From Micromonospora sp. WMMA1363 (GTDB taxonomy: Bacteria > Actinomycetota > Actinomycetes > Mycobacteriales > Micromonosporaceae): DNA of 64,000 bases. Where the stretch lies: contig NZ_JAUALB010000001.1 of assembly GCF_030345795.1 (NCBI RefSeq), forward strand, positions 1,235,001-1,299,000. The letters run 5' to 3'. The translations under genes and the position numbers were made by a program. The stretch's first letter is position 1. Each line of letters starts with the position of its first letter. Of this stretch, positions 45,365 through 53,907 are shown one piece after another. The notes under the pieces were generated by a model. It did not search any database. It saw nothing but the letters and a program-made list of their open reading frames with translations, and was not told the origin of the DNA.

Positions 45365-46888
45365 GTGACTGATCAGGTGGTGGCTGTCGTGGTGGGTAGC
45401 CAGGGACGGCCGGCGGCGAGTTCGGTGAGGACGTGCATGGTGTTGCGGCCGTGTGCGGTGGCGGTGGCGAGGTAGGAGCGGATCAGCGCGAACTGTTGCG
45501 CTCCGTCGAGGGTGCGTAAGCTCCCGGATACTTTCTGCCGGATCTTGACCATGCGGATCTGCTGCTCGGCGCGGTTGCTGTCGAACGGGGACCGTAGGTC
45601 GACCGAGAAGCGCAGGTAGTCGTCGATCCGGTCGCGCATCCGCCGGGCGAGGGCGGCGAGTTTCCGGCCGGTCTTCGATGTCTCGTGGTGGTGGTCCTTG
45701 ACGGCGACCAGGGCGGCCTGGCGGAACAAGCTGGTCTGCTCGGCCAGCAGGCCCGGTTCGATCCCGGCCTCGTCGCGGGCACGGACCGTGTCAGCGGCGG
45801 TCTTGAGCGCCAGTAGCGCGTCGGTCGCCTGACCGGGCCACACCGCCTGCGGTGCCACCTCGCCAGCGGCGGCCAACTCCCGCAACAGGTGCGCGCAGCA
45901 CAACTGGTGTCCGGCCGGGGTGTAGGTGTCGTACGGCGCCCACGCGTCGTGCACGGCGATCCCCGTCATGGAGGTGACCTGCCCGGCGTCGATACCCGCC
46001 CGGCCACGTTTCGGGTGCACCCACACCAGGGTGTATCTCCCGGTGGTGGCCACATGCGTCCAGTGCAGCCTGCCCGCGACCCGCAACCCGGACTCGTCGA
46101 CGTGCACCACCGGCGCCGCGACGAGCGCGTCACGGACCTGGTCGACGAACTCCGAATCCGCCAGGACGTCACCGGCGCGGGCGTGCGCGACGGCGACCGC
46201 GCCGACCGACATCGGCACCCCGAACAGATCGCCCATCGCCCGCGCGGTGCGGGCCTGCGCCCCGAACAACGCCTGCTGCAGATACACCGCAGCCGCGGTG
46301 GCCCTCGGCCCGTACTGCACCGGGGCATCCACCCCTACCGGAGCCTGGCCGGCGGTGACATGCCCGCACCGGCACCGCCGCGACACGAGCCGATGCTCGG
46401 TCACCCGCACGCCGACCTCCGGCAGGTCGAACACCTCCCGGACGGCCACCCCGGTCACCGGCGCCGCATCCAGGCCCTCACCGCACCCACCGCAACCGGC
46501 CGGCTCGTACGCGATCCGCTCGTGCGGATCATCCACCTGCCGCAACGTACGACCCTCATGGCCGGGCTGCCCACCCGGCCGCCGACCCGACCGCCCCCGC
46601 AACGACTTCGGCGCAGGTTTGGCCAGGCCGTCCGACGACGGCGGCCGCGACGAGTTCGACGAATCCTGCCCCAGCCGGGCCCACAGATCCGCGTTCTCCG
46701 CCCGCAACACCGCGTTCTCCCGCCGCAGCCCGGCGTTGTCCCGCTCAAGCTCAACGATCCGAGCCTCCATCCAGGCAAGCCGCTCAAGCAGCTCAACGAT
46801 GGACGGCGTTCCGGACACCCCACCATGATCCAAAACAGACAGCGCGGGTCAAGGCAACCCGCCGAGGGACGACCACCTGATCAGTCAC
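45365..46888 (-). mobile_element. IS66-family insertion sequence
   Basis: The ends are perfect 17-bp inverted repeats (GTGACTGATCAGGTGGT at 45365-45381 and its inverse at 46872-46888). One transposase gene lies between. No eight-base target duplication was found: the bases flanking the left and right ends do not match, which points to a later deletion or rearrangement on one side. Confidence 0.85.
45373..46833 (-). CDS. IS66-family transposase
   Basis: A full-length transposase of 486 residues. It has an N-terminal leucine-zipper-like coiled coil (LERLAWMEARIVELERDNAG), a linker SSNSSRPPSSDG, a zinc-binding region (PAGCGGCGEGL, SRRCRCGHV) and the DDE core: APVVHVDESGLRVAGRLHWT, GIAVHDAWAPYDTYTPAGHQ and SPFDSNRAEQQIRMVKIRQK. 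No TnpA/TnpB helpers are present, as in single-gene IS66 members (ISBst12 type). It appears intact. Confidence 0.95.
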   Translation of the reverse strand: MDHGGVSGTPSIVELLERLAWMEARIVELERDNAGLRRENAVLRAENADLWARLGQDSSNSSRPPSSDGLAKPAPKSLRGRSGRRPGGQPGHEGRTLRQVDDPHERIAYEPAGCGGCGEGLDAAPVTGVAVREVFDLPEVGVRVTEHRLVSRRCRCGHVTAGQAPVGVDAPVQYGPRATAAAVYLQQALFGAQARTARAMGDLFGVPMSVGAVAVAHARAGDVLADSEFVDQVRDALVAAPVVHVDESGLRVAGRLHWTHVATTGRYTLVWVHPKRGRAGIDAGQVTSMTGIAVHDAWAPYDTYTPAGHQLCCAHLLRELAAAGEVAPQAVWPGQATDALLALKTAADTVRARDEAGIEPGLLAEQTSLFRQAALVAVKDHHHETSKTGRKLAALARRMRDRIDDYLRFSVDLRSPFDSNRAEQQIRMVKIRQKVSGSLRTLDGAQQFALIRSYLATATAHGRNTMHVLTELAAGRPWLPTTTATT

Positions 46889-46940
46889 CGCTGATATAGC
46901 TGTTCCGCCCTGTCGACATCCGCATCCTCCTCGCGCAGGC

Positions 46941-48248
46941 GCGCCAACGACACCGAGCCTGACGGACCTGCGCCGGCAGGTGGAGGCGATGCTGCCGCGC
47001 GTCGACATGGGCGAGTTGCTGCTGGAGGTGATGACCTGGCAGCCGCAGTTCCCGGCGGCGTTCACCGCGGTGTCCGGCGGTGAGGCCCGGCTGGCCGACC
47101 TGCACGTCACGATCGCGGCCGCGCTGACCGCGCACGCGCTGAACGTCGGCTACAACCCGGTGGTGTCCGGGGCGCCGGCGCTGACCCGGGCCCGGATCAG
47201 CCACGTCGACCAGAACTACCTGCGCGCCGAGACGTACGCGGCGGCGAACGCCCCGCTGATCGAGGCGCAGGCCGGGATCGACCTCGCGCAGGCATGGGGC
47301 GGCGGCCTGGTCGCCGCGGTGGACGGCATCCGGTTCGTCGTGCCGGTCCGCACGATCCATGCCCGGCCGAACCCGAAATACTTCGGCCGGCGCCGCGGCA
47401 CGACCTGGCTCAACCTGATCAGCGACCAGGCCGTCGGGCTGGCCGGGCGGGTGCTGTCAGGCACTCCACGCGACTCGCTGCACATGATTGACCTGCTGTT
47501 CCGGCAGGACGGCGGCCGCCGTCCCGAGGTGATCGTGTCGGACACCGGCTCCTACTCTGACGTGGTCTTCGCCCTGTTGCGGCTGCTCGGCTTCGACTAC
47601 CGGCCCCAACTGGCCGACCTGCCCGACACCAAGCTGTGGCGCATCGACCAGGGCGCCGACTACGGGCCGTTGAACGCGACCGCCCGCGGCCGGATCGCCC
47701 TCGACCGGGTTCGCCGGCACTGGCCGGACATCCTGCGGCTGGTCGCCTCCATTCATGTTGGCGCGGTCAACGCCTGCGACGCGATGCGGATGCTGCAACA
47801 CGGTGGCCAGCCCACCCAGCTCGGCGACGCCCTGGCCCACTTCGGCCGGATCTTCAAGACGCAGCACGTGCTTGCCTACGTCGACACCGCCTCCTACCGC
47901 CGGAACATTAAGAGCATCCGCAACCTGCAGGAGAGCCGGCACAGCCTCGCCCGGCACGTCTTCCACGGCCGCAAGGGCGAGTTGCACCGCGCCTACACCG
48001 AGGGTATGGAAGACCAGCTCGGCGCGCTCGGCTTGGTCCTGAACTGCATCACGCTGTGGAACACCGTCTACCTGGACGCGGCCCTGGCCCAGCTGCGCGC
48101 CGACGGGTACCCGGTCCTGGACGCCGACGTGCCGCGGCTCTCCCCATACGTCAGCGCCCACATCAACGTGCACGGCCACTACTCGTTCCACCTCCCCGAC
48201 CTCGGCGGCCAGCGCCGGCGTCCGCTGCGCAACCCGGACGCAGGCTAG
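46941..48248 (+). pseudogene. Tn3-family transposase, C-terminal half
   Basis: About 435 residues of a Tn3 transposase, which normally has about 1000. The frame is open from 46941 (SLTDLRRQVEAMLPRVDMGE) and includes DLAQAWGGGLVAAVDGIRFV with the second catalytic region, GLAGRVLSGTPRDSLHMIDL, PEVIVSDTGSYSDVVFALLR with Asp, and NIKSIRNLQESRHSLARHVF near the catalytic Glu. The N-terminal half is missing; IS66 ends only about 50 bases upstream. No 38-bp terminal repeat is evident after the stop, because an MFS fragment begins at once. Confidence 0.88.
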
Positions 48249-48458
48249 AGGTGGCAGCGCTCCGGTGGCCGGATAGAAGACCGCGTCGATCGTGCCGAAG
48301 AGCGCAGCGAGGACGAGGAGAAATGCCAGCGGCGTGCCAGCGGTGGCGACGAACGCCGCAGCGACCAGCATTAAGACGCTGCGGGCTGCGTCGCTGAACA
48401 GGGCGAGGCGTTTGGCGCCGAGGCGGTCCACCAGTACGCCGCCGGCCCGCCTCGGCAA
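48249..48458 (-). pseudogene. MFS transporter fragment
   Basis: About 70 codons on the minus strand encode GGVLVDRLGAKRLALFSDAA and two helices (VLMLVAAAFVATAGTPLAFL, LAALFGTIDAVFYPATGALP), the loop 2-3 and helices 3-4 of a drug-exporter-like MFS protein. Both ends are lost; the fragment meets the Tn3 transposase stop at 48248. It is a recombination scar. Confidence 0.65.
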
Positions 48459-48507
48459 AGCCCACCGGATTCGTCACCGGCGACGCGAACCGAACTCCCC
48501 GCGATCC

Positions 48508-49506
48508 TCACTGCCCGGCCGCAGCCAACCCCGCCAGCGCCCGGTGCGTCCGGTTCGACCGTACCGCCGCCCGCTGCTGACTCGCCGTCACCTCGATGTA
48601 CGCCTGCGACGACGCCAGCGACGCGTGCCCAAGCAACCGCATGATCTCCGCCGCACTCGCCCCGTCCTCGGCCAGGCGCGTCGCGAACGTGTGCCGCAAC
48701 GCGTGCAGGCGCGCACCCTGCGGCACCCGATCACCGATGCCGGCGCGCCGGTAGCAGGAGTCCGCCAGGTACTGCAACCCGCCCCGGCGCAGCGGCTCAC
48801 CCCGGCGGTCCACCAGCAACGGGGAGCCCGGCGCTACGCTACGGGAACCAAAGCGACGACGGCGACTGTCCAAAAAGGTCAGCAGGAGCCCGTCCAGCTC
48901 CGGCTCGATCGGCACCACCCGCGGTCGCCCGCCCTTGCCAGCGACCTGCAGCCGCCGCTCGCCGGCCCTGCCGGTCAGCGAGCCGACCCGCAGGGCCAGC
49001 AGTTCCGACAGCCGTAGCCCCGCGCACAGCGCCAGGGCCAACACCGCCAGGTCCCGCTCCGGCCACGGGTCCCGCTGTCGACCGTCGGGACGGGCTACCG
49101 CCGTCAGCAACTGCTCCGGTGTGTCGGCGCCACGCAGTGGCTTGGGTTGGGGGAGCGGGGCGCGGGGTCGGCCCACGGCCGGCATCGGGTTGCCACCGAC
49201 GATCCCGTCGGCGACAAGAAAGCTGAAAAAGCTGTTCCACGTCGACCAGGCCCGGTGCACCGAGGCGGCGGACCGGGAAGCGGCGAACCGCGCGAACGCC
49301 GCCCGCAGGACCCGGGGAGAGACAGCTTCCAGCACCAGGGCGCCGAGGGGGAGGGGAGGGGTGACCTCCTCCGCAACCAGCGCCGCCACCGTGCGCAGAT
49401 CCCGACGGTAGGCGGCCAGGGTGTGCGGGGAGGGTTTGCGGGTGGCCCGGGCGGTCAGGAACTCCTCGATCAACCATTCTACCGAATCATCCCCTCTATC
49501 ATGCAT
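48508..49506 (-). CDS. Tyrosine recombinase (integrase/Xer-like)
   Basis: A 332-residue phage-integrase-family recombinase. The SAM-like N-terminal domain covers about residues 10-105 (PSPHTLAAYRRDLRTVAALV). The catalytic domain holds Arg in LCAGLRLSELLALRV, Lys in VAGKGGRPRVVPI, His/Arg in RLHALRHTFATRLAEDG and His/Tyr in LGHASLASSQAYIEV. All are present, so it should be active. The first ATG, at 49506, is inside a perfect 11-6-11 palindrome (49498-49525), the layout of a Xer core site; an in-frame TTG at 49512 is the alternative. No ribosome site is seen, so it may be leaderless. It borders the accessory region and lies near a dif-like sequence. Confidence 0.9.
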   Translation of the reverse strand: MHDRGDDSVEWLIEEFLTARATRKPSPHTLAAYRRDLRTVAALVAEEVTPPLPLGALVLEAVSPRVLRAAFARFAASRSAASVHRAWSTWNSFFSFLVADGIVGGNPMPAVGRPRAPLPQPKPLRGADTPEQLLTAVARPDGRQRDPWPERDLAVLALALCAGLRLSELLALRVGSLTGRAGERRLQVAGKGGRPRVVPIEPELDGLLLTFLDSRRRRFGSRSVAPGSPLLVDRRGEPLRRGGLQYLADSCYRRAGIGDRVPQGARLHALRHTFATRLAEDGASAAEIMRLLGHASLASSQAYIEVTASQQRAAVRSNRTHRALAGLAAAGQ

Positions 49507-49525
49507 AAGCAATATTATGCATGAT
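49498..49525 (-). other. Perfect Xer-type 28-bp site (11-6-11) at the recombinase start
   Basis: ATCATGCATAA (49498-49508), spacer GCAATA, TTATGCATGAT (49515-49525). The arms are exact inverse repeats of 11 bases with a six-base spacer, the geometry of XerC/XerD core sites, and share the CATAA-N6-TTATG core of dif. It overlaps the first codons of the recombinase gene, so binding would also repress the gene. A run of 12 G lies at 49548-49559. Confidence 0.65.
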
Positions 49526-50309
49526 ATTCATACTCATGACCAGAAAAGGGGGGGGGGGGAGGGAGACGGTGGCACGCACCCGCCGTGTTCCGACCGGCGG
49601 CGCAGGCGGTCCACGCTCGCCGCGGCGAGCGTGGACAGGTGTTCTTCGTCGAGCCGCCGGAGTCCGACTGGCCAGCGGTGGATCGGTCACACCGAACCGT
49701 CGATCATCGGCCAACCGTGCCGGAACGGTCACGGGTCGGCAACCGTAGACCCGTGACCGTGTGTCTGGTGGGGTGTGCTGGTCGGGGGCCGGACTGACGT
49801 TCTCCCCGGTAGAGCAGGAGCCGCGAGGGTCGACTTGACATAATGTGGATTATCGAATCGCGTGGAAGCGAGGGGGTGCGAGAGTCAAGAGTCGATACTG
49901 ACTGGGAAGACCGCCCGTCAACACGGCTCGATGAGCAGCTATCCGCACGCCCGGCTGAAACCAGGCCGCTCCCGACTCGGGCAACGGCGGCGGAGCGCAA
50001 CGTCCAGCCTGACGGGGTGATCGGCGCGGCGACCATCCACCACCCTCCCGACGAGATCCCGCCGCCACTCGACCTCAACGGACAAGGCCGCCGCGCCGCC
50101 ACAGACTTGCCGGTACCGCTGCAGGCAGATCCGGGTCACGGTCACTCGCTCGATCGATGGCCGGCTTATGGCGCGTAGCTGGTTGCCCCGCAGTGCCGAC
50201 CGGCTACCTGTGAGCGTACGGATTCGGGCTCAGGAGCATGCGGTGGCGGCGGGCACCCCTCGACCCTGCATCGCTGAGACGGGCCGTACGCAAATCCCGA
50301 CCGCCATCA
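49526..50309. other. Gene-free stretch with a dif-like site
   Basis: About 780 bases. It has a 12-G tract at 49548-49559 and the dif-like sequence at 49834-49861. Short frames on both strands (for example 49843-50178) have no protein-like pattern. No RNA gene was recognised. Confidence 0.5.
49834..49861 (-). other. Candidate chromosomal dif site
   Basis: On the minus strand the sequence is CGATTCGATAA, spacer TCCACA, TTATGTCAAGT: two 11-base arms around six bases. The half TTATGTCAAGT closely matches the XerD arm of dif (E. coli TTATGTTAAAT) and, as I recall, actinobacterial dif sites. The other half keeps GATAA at the junction. It lies in a gene-free region beside a tyrosine recombinase. 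Confidence 0.6.
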
Positions 50310-50939
50310 TCATCCGATCCTCTCGGTCCCGGATGGTCCCGACGGCTGGTGGGCGGGAGGGTGGTGGCGCTTCGAATGCTTGATCAGTCCAACGCCCAGC
50401 GCCACGTACCAGGCTGCGAGGACCGCCTGAAATCCGGTGACTATCGCCGGCCCGAGGAGCCAGGGAAAGGAGGCCAGGGCCTGGGTGACTCCCGCGGCGA
50501 GCCCGATCGCGCCCACGAGGGAACTGTCGGTGCTGCGGACCATGGTGAGCCCGAGCGTGGCACCGGCCGCGGCGAGTATCAGACTCACTGCGTGGGCGCC
50601 ACCAGCCCAGGTAGTGACTACCAGAGCGAGGGTCTGTGGGTCGCCGGCGACGTCAATGTCGTAGGCCGGGTAGACCAGCCGTCCATGTGTCACGCCGGTG
50701 ACAATGGCGACCGGTGCCGACAGAGCGAGCAGGCTTGTCGCGGTGGCGACGCCCGGACGCCGATCGGCGCCCATTCCTCGCCACAGCCCGATCGCACCGG
50801 GGACGAGCAGCGCCGCCCCGATGACCGTGAACTCATTTACCAGAATGAGTGCGGTGCGATGGGACTCCGCCCATCGCGGTAGGTCCGCGACCAGTGACGG
50901 TGGCCACGCCGTTGCTTGGCAGCCGGCCGCAGCGGCCAC
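50310..50939 (-). CDS. Hypothetical membrane protein
   Basis: A 209-residue protein with about five hydrophobic helices (near residues 32-50, 65-80, 103-128, 135-152 and 158-182) and a basic tail (HSKRHHPPAHQPSGPSG). A hydrophobic run just upstream of the GTG (GGVALLAAGLL) suggests an additional N-terminal helix, but an in-frame TGA closes that extension and no start codon was found within it. The family is not recognised. Confidence 0.65.
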   Translation of the reverse strand: MAAAAGCQATAWPPSLVADLPRWAESHRTALILVNEFTVIGAALLVPGAIGLWRGMGADRRPGVATATSLLALSAPVAIVTGVTHGRLVYPAYDIDVAGDPQTLALVVTTWAGGAHAVSLILAAAGATLGLTMVRSTDSSLVGAIGLAAGVTQALASFPWLLGPAIVTGFQAVLAAWYVALGVGLIKHSKRHHPPAHQPSGPSGTERIG

Positions 50940-51166
50940 GAGGAGGCCCGCGGCGAGAAGGGCGACGCCGCCGGCCGGTCACCGGGGCTGGCGGTCTGCT
51001 CACGACGCCGACACTATCGGGGCACGGTCACTCGACGATCGTGATGAAGATCACGAACTCTCCTCGACCGTGACCGCATGCAACGGGGACACGGAGCCGG
51101 CGCGCGGGGACACCCGGCGTCGAGTACGTTACGGCGAGTCGAGTTTGGCGACATTGGGGAGGCCGA

Positions 51167-52819
51167 ATGCCCGCGAAGCGTCGTTCCTGGTGGGGCTGGG
51201 GATACGTCGAGGACGCGGTGACCGGCGCGGAGGCCGCGAGGCTGGCCGACCGGGTACGGGTCCTGCTACCCGACGCCGACCTGACCCCGCACGAACCGCC
51301 GCCGGTGGCCGAGTTGGAGCTGCGGCAGTCGCGGGTCAGCCCGCCGGCGGCGCTGGCACACCTGTGCTCGACCGAGCAGGCCGACCGGGCGGCGCACGCG
51401 CACGGCAAGGCGTTCCGGGATGTGGTCCGGAACCTGCACGGCGACGTGCGGTACCCGCCGGACCTGGTCGCCCGCCCAGCATCCGAACGGGATGTCGTCG
51501 ACGTGCTGGATTGGTGCGCGCGGGCCGGCGTGGCGGTCATCCCCTACGGCGGCGGCTCGTCGGTCGTCGGCGGTGTGGAGCCCCGGGTGGGCGACGGCTA
51601 CCCCGGCGTGGTCAGTCTCGACCTCGGCCGGCTCGACCGGGTGCTGGAGGTCGACCGGACCAGTCGGGCGGCTCGGGTCCAGGCCGGCGTGTTCGGTCCG
51701 GCGCTGGAGGATCAGCTCCGCCCGTACGACCTCACACTGCGGCACTTCCCGCAGTCGTTCGAGTTCTCCACGCTCGGCGGCTGGTTGGCGACGCGGGCGG
51801 GTGGGCACTACGCGACGGTTCTCACTCACATCGACGATCTGGTGGAGGCGCTGCGGGTGGTCACCCCGGCCGGCATCAGCGAGTCCCGGCGGTTGCCGGC
51901 CTCGGGTGCCGGGCCGTCGCCGGATCGGTTGTTCCTCGGCTCGGAGGGTGCGCTCGGTGTGATTACCGAGGCGTGGCTTCGGGTGCAGCATCGGCCGCGC
52001 TGGCGGGCGGACACGGCGGTGCACTTCGACGAGCATGACGCCGCGGTGGCAGCGACCCGGGCGATCGCCCAGTCCGGGCTGCATCCGGGCAACTGCCGGC
52101 TGCTCGACCCGGCGGAGGCGCTGCTCAACGCTGGCGCCGCCACCGGCGGCGGGGTGCTCGTGTTGGGCTTCGAGTCCGCGGACCATCCGGTCGGGCCTGC
52201 GCTGGAGCGGGCCGTGGAACTGTGCCGCGACCATGGCGGGACGGTGCCCGATCCGCCCCGGGACCACGACGCGTCCGGGCCTCGGGGGCGCGGCGCCGTG
52301 GACGCCTGGCGGTCGTCGTTTCTGCGGATGCCGTACCAGCGCGATGCGCTCGCGGCGCGGTCGATGATCGTGGAGACCTTCGAGACCGCCTGCACCTGGG
52401 ACCGGTATCCGGCGCTGCGTGCCGGGGTGCTCGACGCGGTGGGCGTGGCGTTGCGGGAGGTGGGCGCGGCCGGCGTGGTCACCTGCCGGCTGACCCACGT
52501 GTACCCGGACGGGCCGGCTCCCTACTTCGGCGTGTACGCCGCCGGCCGGTGGGGTGGATTGCTCGCCCAGTGGGACCAGATCAAGCACGCCGTTTCCGAG
52601 GCTCTGCTCGCCTCGGGTGGCACGATCACTCACCACCATGCTGTCGGGCGCGACCATCGGCCCTGGTACGACCGGCAGCGTCCGGACCCGGTGGCGCTGG
52701 CGCTGCGCGCCTCGAAGGCCGCCCTCGATCCGTCGTGGGTGCTCAATCCCGGCGTTCTCGTTGATCCGGGAGGCGTGGGCGGCGATCTGCACTTGGTGCC
52801 CGGCCGTACGGCCGGGTAG
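51167..52819 (+). CDS. FAD-binding oxidase, alkyldihydroxyacetone-phosphate synthase-like
   Basis: A 550-residue VAO/PCMH-family flavoprotein. The FAD-binding domain (about residues 95-270) has PASERDVVDVLDWCARAGVA, VIPYGGGSSVVGGVEP and LFLGSEGALGVITEAWLRV. The C-terminal cap ends TITHHHAVGRDHRPWY, carrying the His cluster typical of AGPS-like enzymes, and DPSWVLNPGVL. In eukaryotes AGPS makes ether lipids; bacterial relatives often act on D-2-hydroxyacids or unknown lipids. It stands alone on the strand. Confidence 0.88.
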   Translation: MPAKRRSWWGWGYVEDAVTGAEAARLADRVRVLLPDADLTPHEPPPVAELELRQSRVSPPAALAHLCSTEQADRAAHAHGKAFRDVVRNLHGDVRYPPDLVARPASERDVVDVLDWCARAGVAVIPYGGGSSVVGGVEPRVGDGYPGVVSLDLGRLDRVLEVDRTSRAARVQAGVFGPALEDQLRPYDLTLRHFPQSFEFSTLGGWLATRAGGHYATVLTHIDDLVEALRVVTPAGISESRRLPASGAGPSPDRLFLGSEGALGVITEAWLRVQHRPRWRADTAVHFDEHDAAVAATRAIAQSGLHPGNCRLLDPAEALLNAGAATGGGVLVLGFESADHPVGPALERAVELCRDHGGTVPDPPRDHDASGPRGRGAVDAWRSSFLRMPYQRDALAARSMIVETFETACTWDRYPALRAGVLDAVGVALREVGAAGVVTCRLTHVYPDGPAPYFGVYAAGRWGGLLAQWDQIKHAVSEALLASGGTITHHHAVGRDHRPWYDRQRPDPVALALRASKAALDPSWVLNPGVLVDPGGVGGDLHLVPGRTAG

Positions 52820-53035
52820 ACGCGAGGTCGGCCAGGAGGTCCGGTTTGGCCAGGCCGACAGTGAGGGTGTCGGTGGCGGCCTTGACGGCGGCGTAGTTGG
52901 ACCGGGGCTGCCGAGGTGGCGGCGGCCTGCTGGGCGACCAGAACGTAGCCGACGACGTCGACGTGGCGTAGGTCGGTGGGGTCGAGGTCGACGAAAGGGC
53001 CGATGGGGCTGGTGACGCCGGCGGTTGCCGGAGCT
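52810..53035 (-). pseudogene. Short-chain dehydrogenase remnant
   Basis: The minus strand reads TAGVTSPIGPFVDLDPTDLR and HVDVVGYVLVAQQAAAT in one frame, then SNYAAVKAATDTLTVGLAK in another. These are the NAG-V region, helix and catalytic Tyr-x3-Lys (YAAVK) of an SDR, but about 40 codons between them are missing, and N- and C-termini are gone. It is a clear gene relic between the oxidase and the next gene. Confidence 0.7.
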
Positions 53036-53172
53036 CCTGGCGTCGGGCCGCTGTTCCGCTGCCTCGGCGGGGGCGGACATGGACGATCATGGCGCGGGCG
53101 CTGGGGTGATCGTCTGCCTGTCCCACCGGCCTGGTATCAAGGCGGCAGTCAAACAGGTGTACGGAAGAGGGC
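52820..53172. other. Gap holding the SDR relic
   Basis: About 350 bases. The left two thirds is the SDR remnant. From 53040 to 53172 nothing was recognised other than a plausible ribosome-binding sequence GGAAGAGG before GTG 53173 / ATG 53176. Confidence 0.5.
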
Positions 53173-53175
53173 GTG

Positions 53176-53835
53176 ATGGCAGGGCAGGGTTTGTCCACCG
53201 AGGACGTGGCGGGCATCCGGGAGGCGCTGGCTGCGGGGCGTAAGCCGAAGGTGGTGTTCACGGCGTCGGCGGGGCAGATCGCCGGGCAGGTGGGTCAGGT
53301 GGTGGCGTTGACCGACCCTGAGGTGTCGGAGGAGTTCGTCGTGGTGCGGTTCGGGCGCGATGAGTTGCCCTTTCCCCCGTCCGATGTGGCGGTCGCGCCG
53401 CGCGGGGTGAGCCGTAGGACGCCGGAGCCGAAGCCGGCCGAGGAGCTGGCGGAGCCGGAGTTCGTGCTGGGCACGCCGCCGGCGCCAGGCGGGGCGGAGC
53501 CGGGATCGGCGGTGGAGGCGGCGAAGCCGGCGCGGCGGGCGGTGAAGGCCGGGAAGCCCAAGGTGCCGGCGGGGCTGACGGTCACCCTCGCGTACGTCGA
53601 GGGCGAGTGGACGGTGGCGGCGCAGCAGGGCGCGAAGGTGCTGGCGAAGCCGTACGTGGTGAGGCCGGCGGAGGCGTTGCGGATGGTGGCGCTGGTGGAC
53701 GTGCCGGGAGTACACGAGGCGGTGGAGCAGATCCTGGCGGCCGAGCGGGCGGAGGCGGAGCGGCAGGCGGAGAAGTTGCGGGCGGAGTTGGCGGAGGTGG
53801 AGGCGCGGCTGGCGGAGCTACGCGAGGCCGGCTGA
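53176..53835 (+). CDS. Hypothetical protein with C-terminal coiled coil
   Basis: A 219-residue protein. An N-terminal compact part (about 1-75) includes GRKPKVVFTASAGQIAGQVG and DEFVVVRF-like strands. A disordered Pro/Glu/Ala linker covers about 85-130. A second small domain (about 133-175, GLTVTLAYVEGEWTVAAQQG) is followed by a charged coiled coil (AERAEAERQAEKLRAELAEV). I recall similar actinomycete proteins without assigned function. It is convergent with cydB across a strong terminator hairpin. Confidence 0.65.
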   Translation: MAGQGLSTEDVAGIREALAAGRKPKVVFTASAGQIAGQVGQVVALTDPEVSEEFVVVRFGRDELPFPPSDVAVAPRGVSRRTPEPKPAEELAEPEFVLGTPPAPGGAEPGSAVEAAKPARRAVKAGKPKVPAGLTVTLAYVEGEWTVAAQQGAKVLAKPYVVRPAEALRMVALVDVPGVHEAVEQILAAERAEAERQAEKLRAELAEVEARLAELREAG

Positions 53836-53858
53836 CCCGGCATCGGTGTTGGTCTCCT

Positions 53859-53904
53859 CCGTGCCCGGCCCGAGGCGGGTGGAGCCGCCTCGGGCCGGGC
53901 ACGG
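53859..53904. terminator. 20-bp stem bidirectional terminator
   Basis: Arms 53859-53878 (CCGTGCCCGGCCCGAGGCGG) and 53885-53904 are exact inverse repeats with the six-base loop GTGGAG. It lies between the convergent ends of the gene at 53176-53835 and cydB (ending 53908), so it can stop both transcripts. Confidence 0.9.
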
Positions 53905-53907
53905 GGG

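Noticed and set aside
49834..49870. TTGACA near 49837 as a -35 promoter box
   Set aside because: No matching -10 at a normal distance and no credible gene follows; the sequence fits a dif-like site better.
51266..53080. A 604-codon minus-strand frame opposite the FAD oxidase
   Set aside because: It has shadow composition. Only its first part overlaps the SDR relic, which is in other frames.
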